Below, piece by piece: positions 29,846-31,196 of a stretch of 31,196 nucleotides of DNA (the first letter of the stretch is position 1; each line of letters starts with the position of its first letter). The stretch is from a virus. The DNA is taken from positions 1 to 31,196 of IMG/VR virus record IMGVR_UViG_3300043773_001994. The stretch is one strand, 5' to 3'. A program made the translations under genes and the position numbers. Below the pieces are notes generated by a model. It made no database searches. It was not told the DNA's origin and worked only from the letters and a program-made list of their open reading frames with translations.

Positions 29846-30051
29846 GTGGCCAAGCACGCGCACCGAAGCACGCAACGCCCACCCATAGCCATGCACGGGC
29901 ACAGCGTCAAGAGGCGCATGAACAGGCGGTGAACACCCCACATGTAGTGGTAGGCGTAGCGCACTAACCAACATTACTGCCAACGCAGCGTTTAGCCCTA
30001 CTGCTTGCAAGGATCTGGACTCCGCTTTATGGCTGTTGTAACAAGTACAAG

Positions 30052-30795
30052 CTATTCAGCAGGGGAGGAGGAGCCACCCCCGAGCACCGAGCCCTCCACC
30101 GGAACCGAGCGCAGCTTGATGCCACGAGCAACCCCACCAGCAGCAGACAACGCCGGATCGCCGGCCGCACCGTTGAGCGCCCGAACTTTGTCGAGACGGT
30201 CGATAAGCAGGGGAGAGACAACACGGACCTCGCGCCCGACATCCTCGAGGGAGAAGCCAGCCGGCATCGCGTCTTCAGGCTTAATGCCATGCAGCTCGGC
30301 CAGCGCCTTGCCGGCCGCCACAACCACAGCACCATAGGCCGCAGCCTCGCCAAGCAAGCCTTGAGCGCCCTCCATCACGCGCCGGTAATGCTTGTCCAGG
30401 TAGCCGCGCACGGCTTCCCGGTGAGCTTCAGGCGTGGCCTTCCCACCGGAGACTTCCCGAGCCACGCAGGCCCAGACAGAAGCGGTGTGTTTGTAGGACC
30501 GACCAAGGATTTTCGCGCACTGGCGCAGGTTTTTGCCCTCGAAGCAATGAAGCTGGATAACGCGCTCCCGCAGCGCCCAGCCGCGAACACGCAACACCTC
30601 GGTGCCGGCACGAAGGAACCGGCCCTGCCCCTTGGAGGCTGGCTTAGGAGCAGGCAGAACATGGGTAGGCACAAAGTCAACCCCAGGGCACGGGCCAGGC
30701 TCGGCCGAAATGAAATCAGGCACGGCACAGGCGGATTTTAGGGCACCACCAACGGCTGGACTAGGCGAGGATGAGGAAGCGGAGGCAAGCGGCAT
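30052..30795 (-). CDS. terS: Putative terminase small subunit, leftward
   Basis: The 247-aa product has a disordered Pro/Ser/Ala-rich N-terminus (~1-60). A helix-turn-helix follows (about 74-112: Leu-Arg-Glu-Arg-Val-Ile-Gln-Leu, Leu-Arg-Gln-Cys-Ala-Lys-Ile-Leu, Ser-Tyr-Lys-His-Thr-Ala), then a helical oligomerisation-like region (~118-170) and a Ser/Gly-rich tail. DNA-binding HTH plus helical core upstream of terL on the same strand fits TerS, which recognises the packaging site. Identification rests on position and domain layout. Confidence 0.6.
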   Translation of the reverse strand: MPLASASSSSPSPAVGGALKSACAVPDFISAEPGPCPGVDFVPTHVLPAPKPASKGQGRFLRAGTEVLRVRGWALRERVIQLHCFEGKNLRQCAKILGRSYKHTASVWACVAREVSGGKATPEAHREAVRGYLDKHYRRVMEGAQGLLGEAAAYGAVVVAAGKALAELHGIKPEDAMPAGFSLEDVGREVRVVSPLLIDRLDKVRALNGAAGDPALSAAGGVARGIKLRSVPVEGSVLGGGSSSPAE

Positions 30796-31196
30796 GCGTC
30801 AGACCTTGGCAAGGAGACAGCAGGAAAGCAAGCGGCGGGAAAGGTAGCGCAGCAGCACGAGGATCGACCAGGGCAAGGCGATAGCCAATAGGGCAGGGGA
30901 GACACCCACCGGAGGAGGAGAGACGCCCTACGGGCTCATAGGGGAAGCGGAGGGAGAAGGAGAGGGAGATGCTATACGGGAGAAAGATAAGGCGGTTTTT
31001 GATTAGAAAGCGATTAGAAATTAACAGAAAGCGCGTGTGGCCCTAGTGTCCGTAAGGGAAAAGAAATACGAAATCTTTTTGCAAATAAAGCTGGATAAAG
31101 GGAGGAGCCAAGCCATAGTAGGGCCGTAAGCAGCGCACGACGCGCCGCACGAGACCAAGCCCCACACGACCATGAGAACACAAGCCTGCTACTACA
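30796..31196. other. Gene-free purine-rich region at the right end, upstream of terS
   Basis: No ORF of note. The + strand is strongly G/A-rich up to about 30990, then becomes AT-rich with two exact GATTAGAAA copies (31001-31009, 31012-31020) and AGAAAGCG repeats (31005-31012, 31026-31033). This AT-rich island is a plausible leftward promoter/operator region for terS-terL; on the minus strand a TTTCTG-N17-TCTAAT pair can be drawn but is weak. A second AT-rich patch lies around 31060-31100. Confidence 0.45.

Larger units (their letters stand above)
29463..30051. other. Unusual 589-bp region between terS and terL
   Basis: No credible gene. It holds a C10 run (29596-29605), a block of G-runs on the + strand (about 29650-29706), two exact ACGCAGCACG copies (29734-29743, 29758-29767) with further GCAGCAC-type repeats to 29814, a CGGTGC tandem (29711-29722) and a perfect 17-bp dyad (29829-29845). 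Strand composition changes from C-rich to G-rich on the + strand within it. A pac/cos site or replication landmark is possible. One leftward open frame of 173 codons (29489-30010) exists but has repeat-driven composition. Confidence 0.6.

Noticed and set aside
28062-29888. Two long rightward open frames (28062-28772, 28950-29888) over terL
   Set aside because: They are antisense to a terminase with full catalytic motifs, and their Pro/Arg/His-rich translations are shadow-like.
29489-30010. Leftward open frame of 173 codons between terS and terL
   Set aside because: It crosses the C10 run and the repeat block, shows repeat-driven Ala/Arg/Pro composition and no domain. Could still be real, but not supported by sequence alone.
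30289-30741. Rightward 150-codon open frame over terS
   Set aside because: Antisense to the HTH-containing terS candidate; translation lacks recognisable features.

Overview
The window is most of the genome of a temperate tailed double-stranded DNA phage (Caudoviricetes), apparently in free or circularised form. It has an N4-gp56-type major capsid protein, a tail-fibre module, an endolysin, a tyrosine integrase beside an attP-like site, a repressor, a RecE/Bet recombination set, SSB, RusA, a replication initiator with a DnaB helicase, a methyltransferase and both terminase subunits. There are no host housekeeping genes and no rRNA or complete tRNA genes. The DNA is GC-rich. Few starts show a Shine-Dalgarno sequence; instead most genes begin in the context ACC-ATG. 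That suits a host lineage with weak SD use, such as Verrucomicrobiota, but the host assignment is inference and weak.

Layout. (1) 1-1658, rightward: a lysis cassette of small membrane proteins and a secreted lysozyme-family endolysin. (2) 1743-11843, rightward: a scaffold-like protein, the major capsid protein, an adaptor-like protein, a large repetitive tail fibre and accessory tail proteins. From about 6840 to 10920 the base composition differs from that of the flanks, which suggests an exchanged host-recognition module. (3) 11826-14503, lysogeny and control: a leftward HTH repressor; an attP with a tRNA-Lys-like 3' segment flanked by five exact TGCCCACC arm sites; the integrase; a secreted 'moron'-like protein closed by a good terminator; and two divergent ribbon-helix-helix genes with two matching operators between them. 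(4) 14474-27666, rightward: a dense early operon with many 4-bp ATGA overlaps. It encodes an excisionase-like HTH protein, Bet, an SMC/RecF-like ATPase, an RNA ligase, a RecE-like exonuclease, SSB, RusA, an initiator gene that carries iteron-like repeats, DnaB, a DnaA-domain-IV-like protein and a cytosine methyltransferase. (5) 27669-31196, leftward: TerS and TerL, separated by an unusual 589-bp non-coding region and preceded by a further 400 bp without a gene. No portal gene is visible; it should lie outside the window.

How it works together. Repressor, integrase and attP make lysogeny possible. The divergent RHH pair probably sets early expression. RecE, Bet, SSB, RusA and the SMC-like ATPase form a recombination-dependent replication module beside initiator-loaded DnaB. 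The RNA ligase may counter host RNA damage and the methyltransferase host restriction. Terminase then packages DNA into procapsids built on the scaffold.

Most worth a second look: the full attP architecture; the iteron cluster inside the initiator gene; the RHH switch with palindromes in promoter spacers; two related structured RNA elements (4519-4561 and 18668-18737); a TTTCGCCAA motif shared by the repressor and late-gene upstream regions; the pervasive ACC-ATG(A) initiation context; and the G-run-rich region between terS and terL where strand skew flips.
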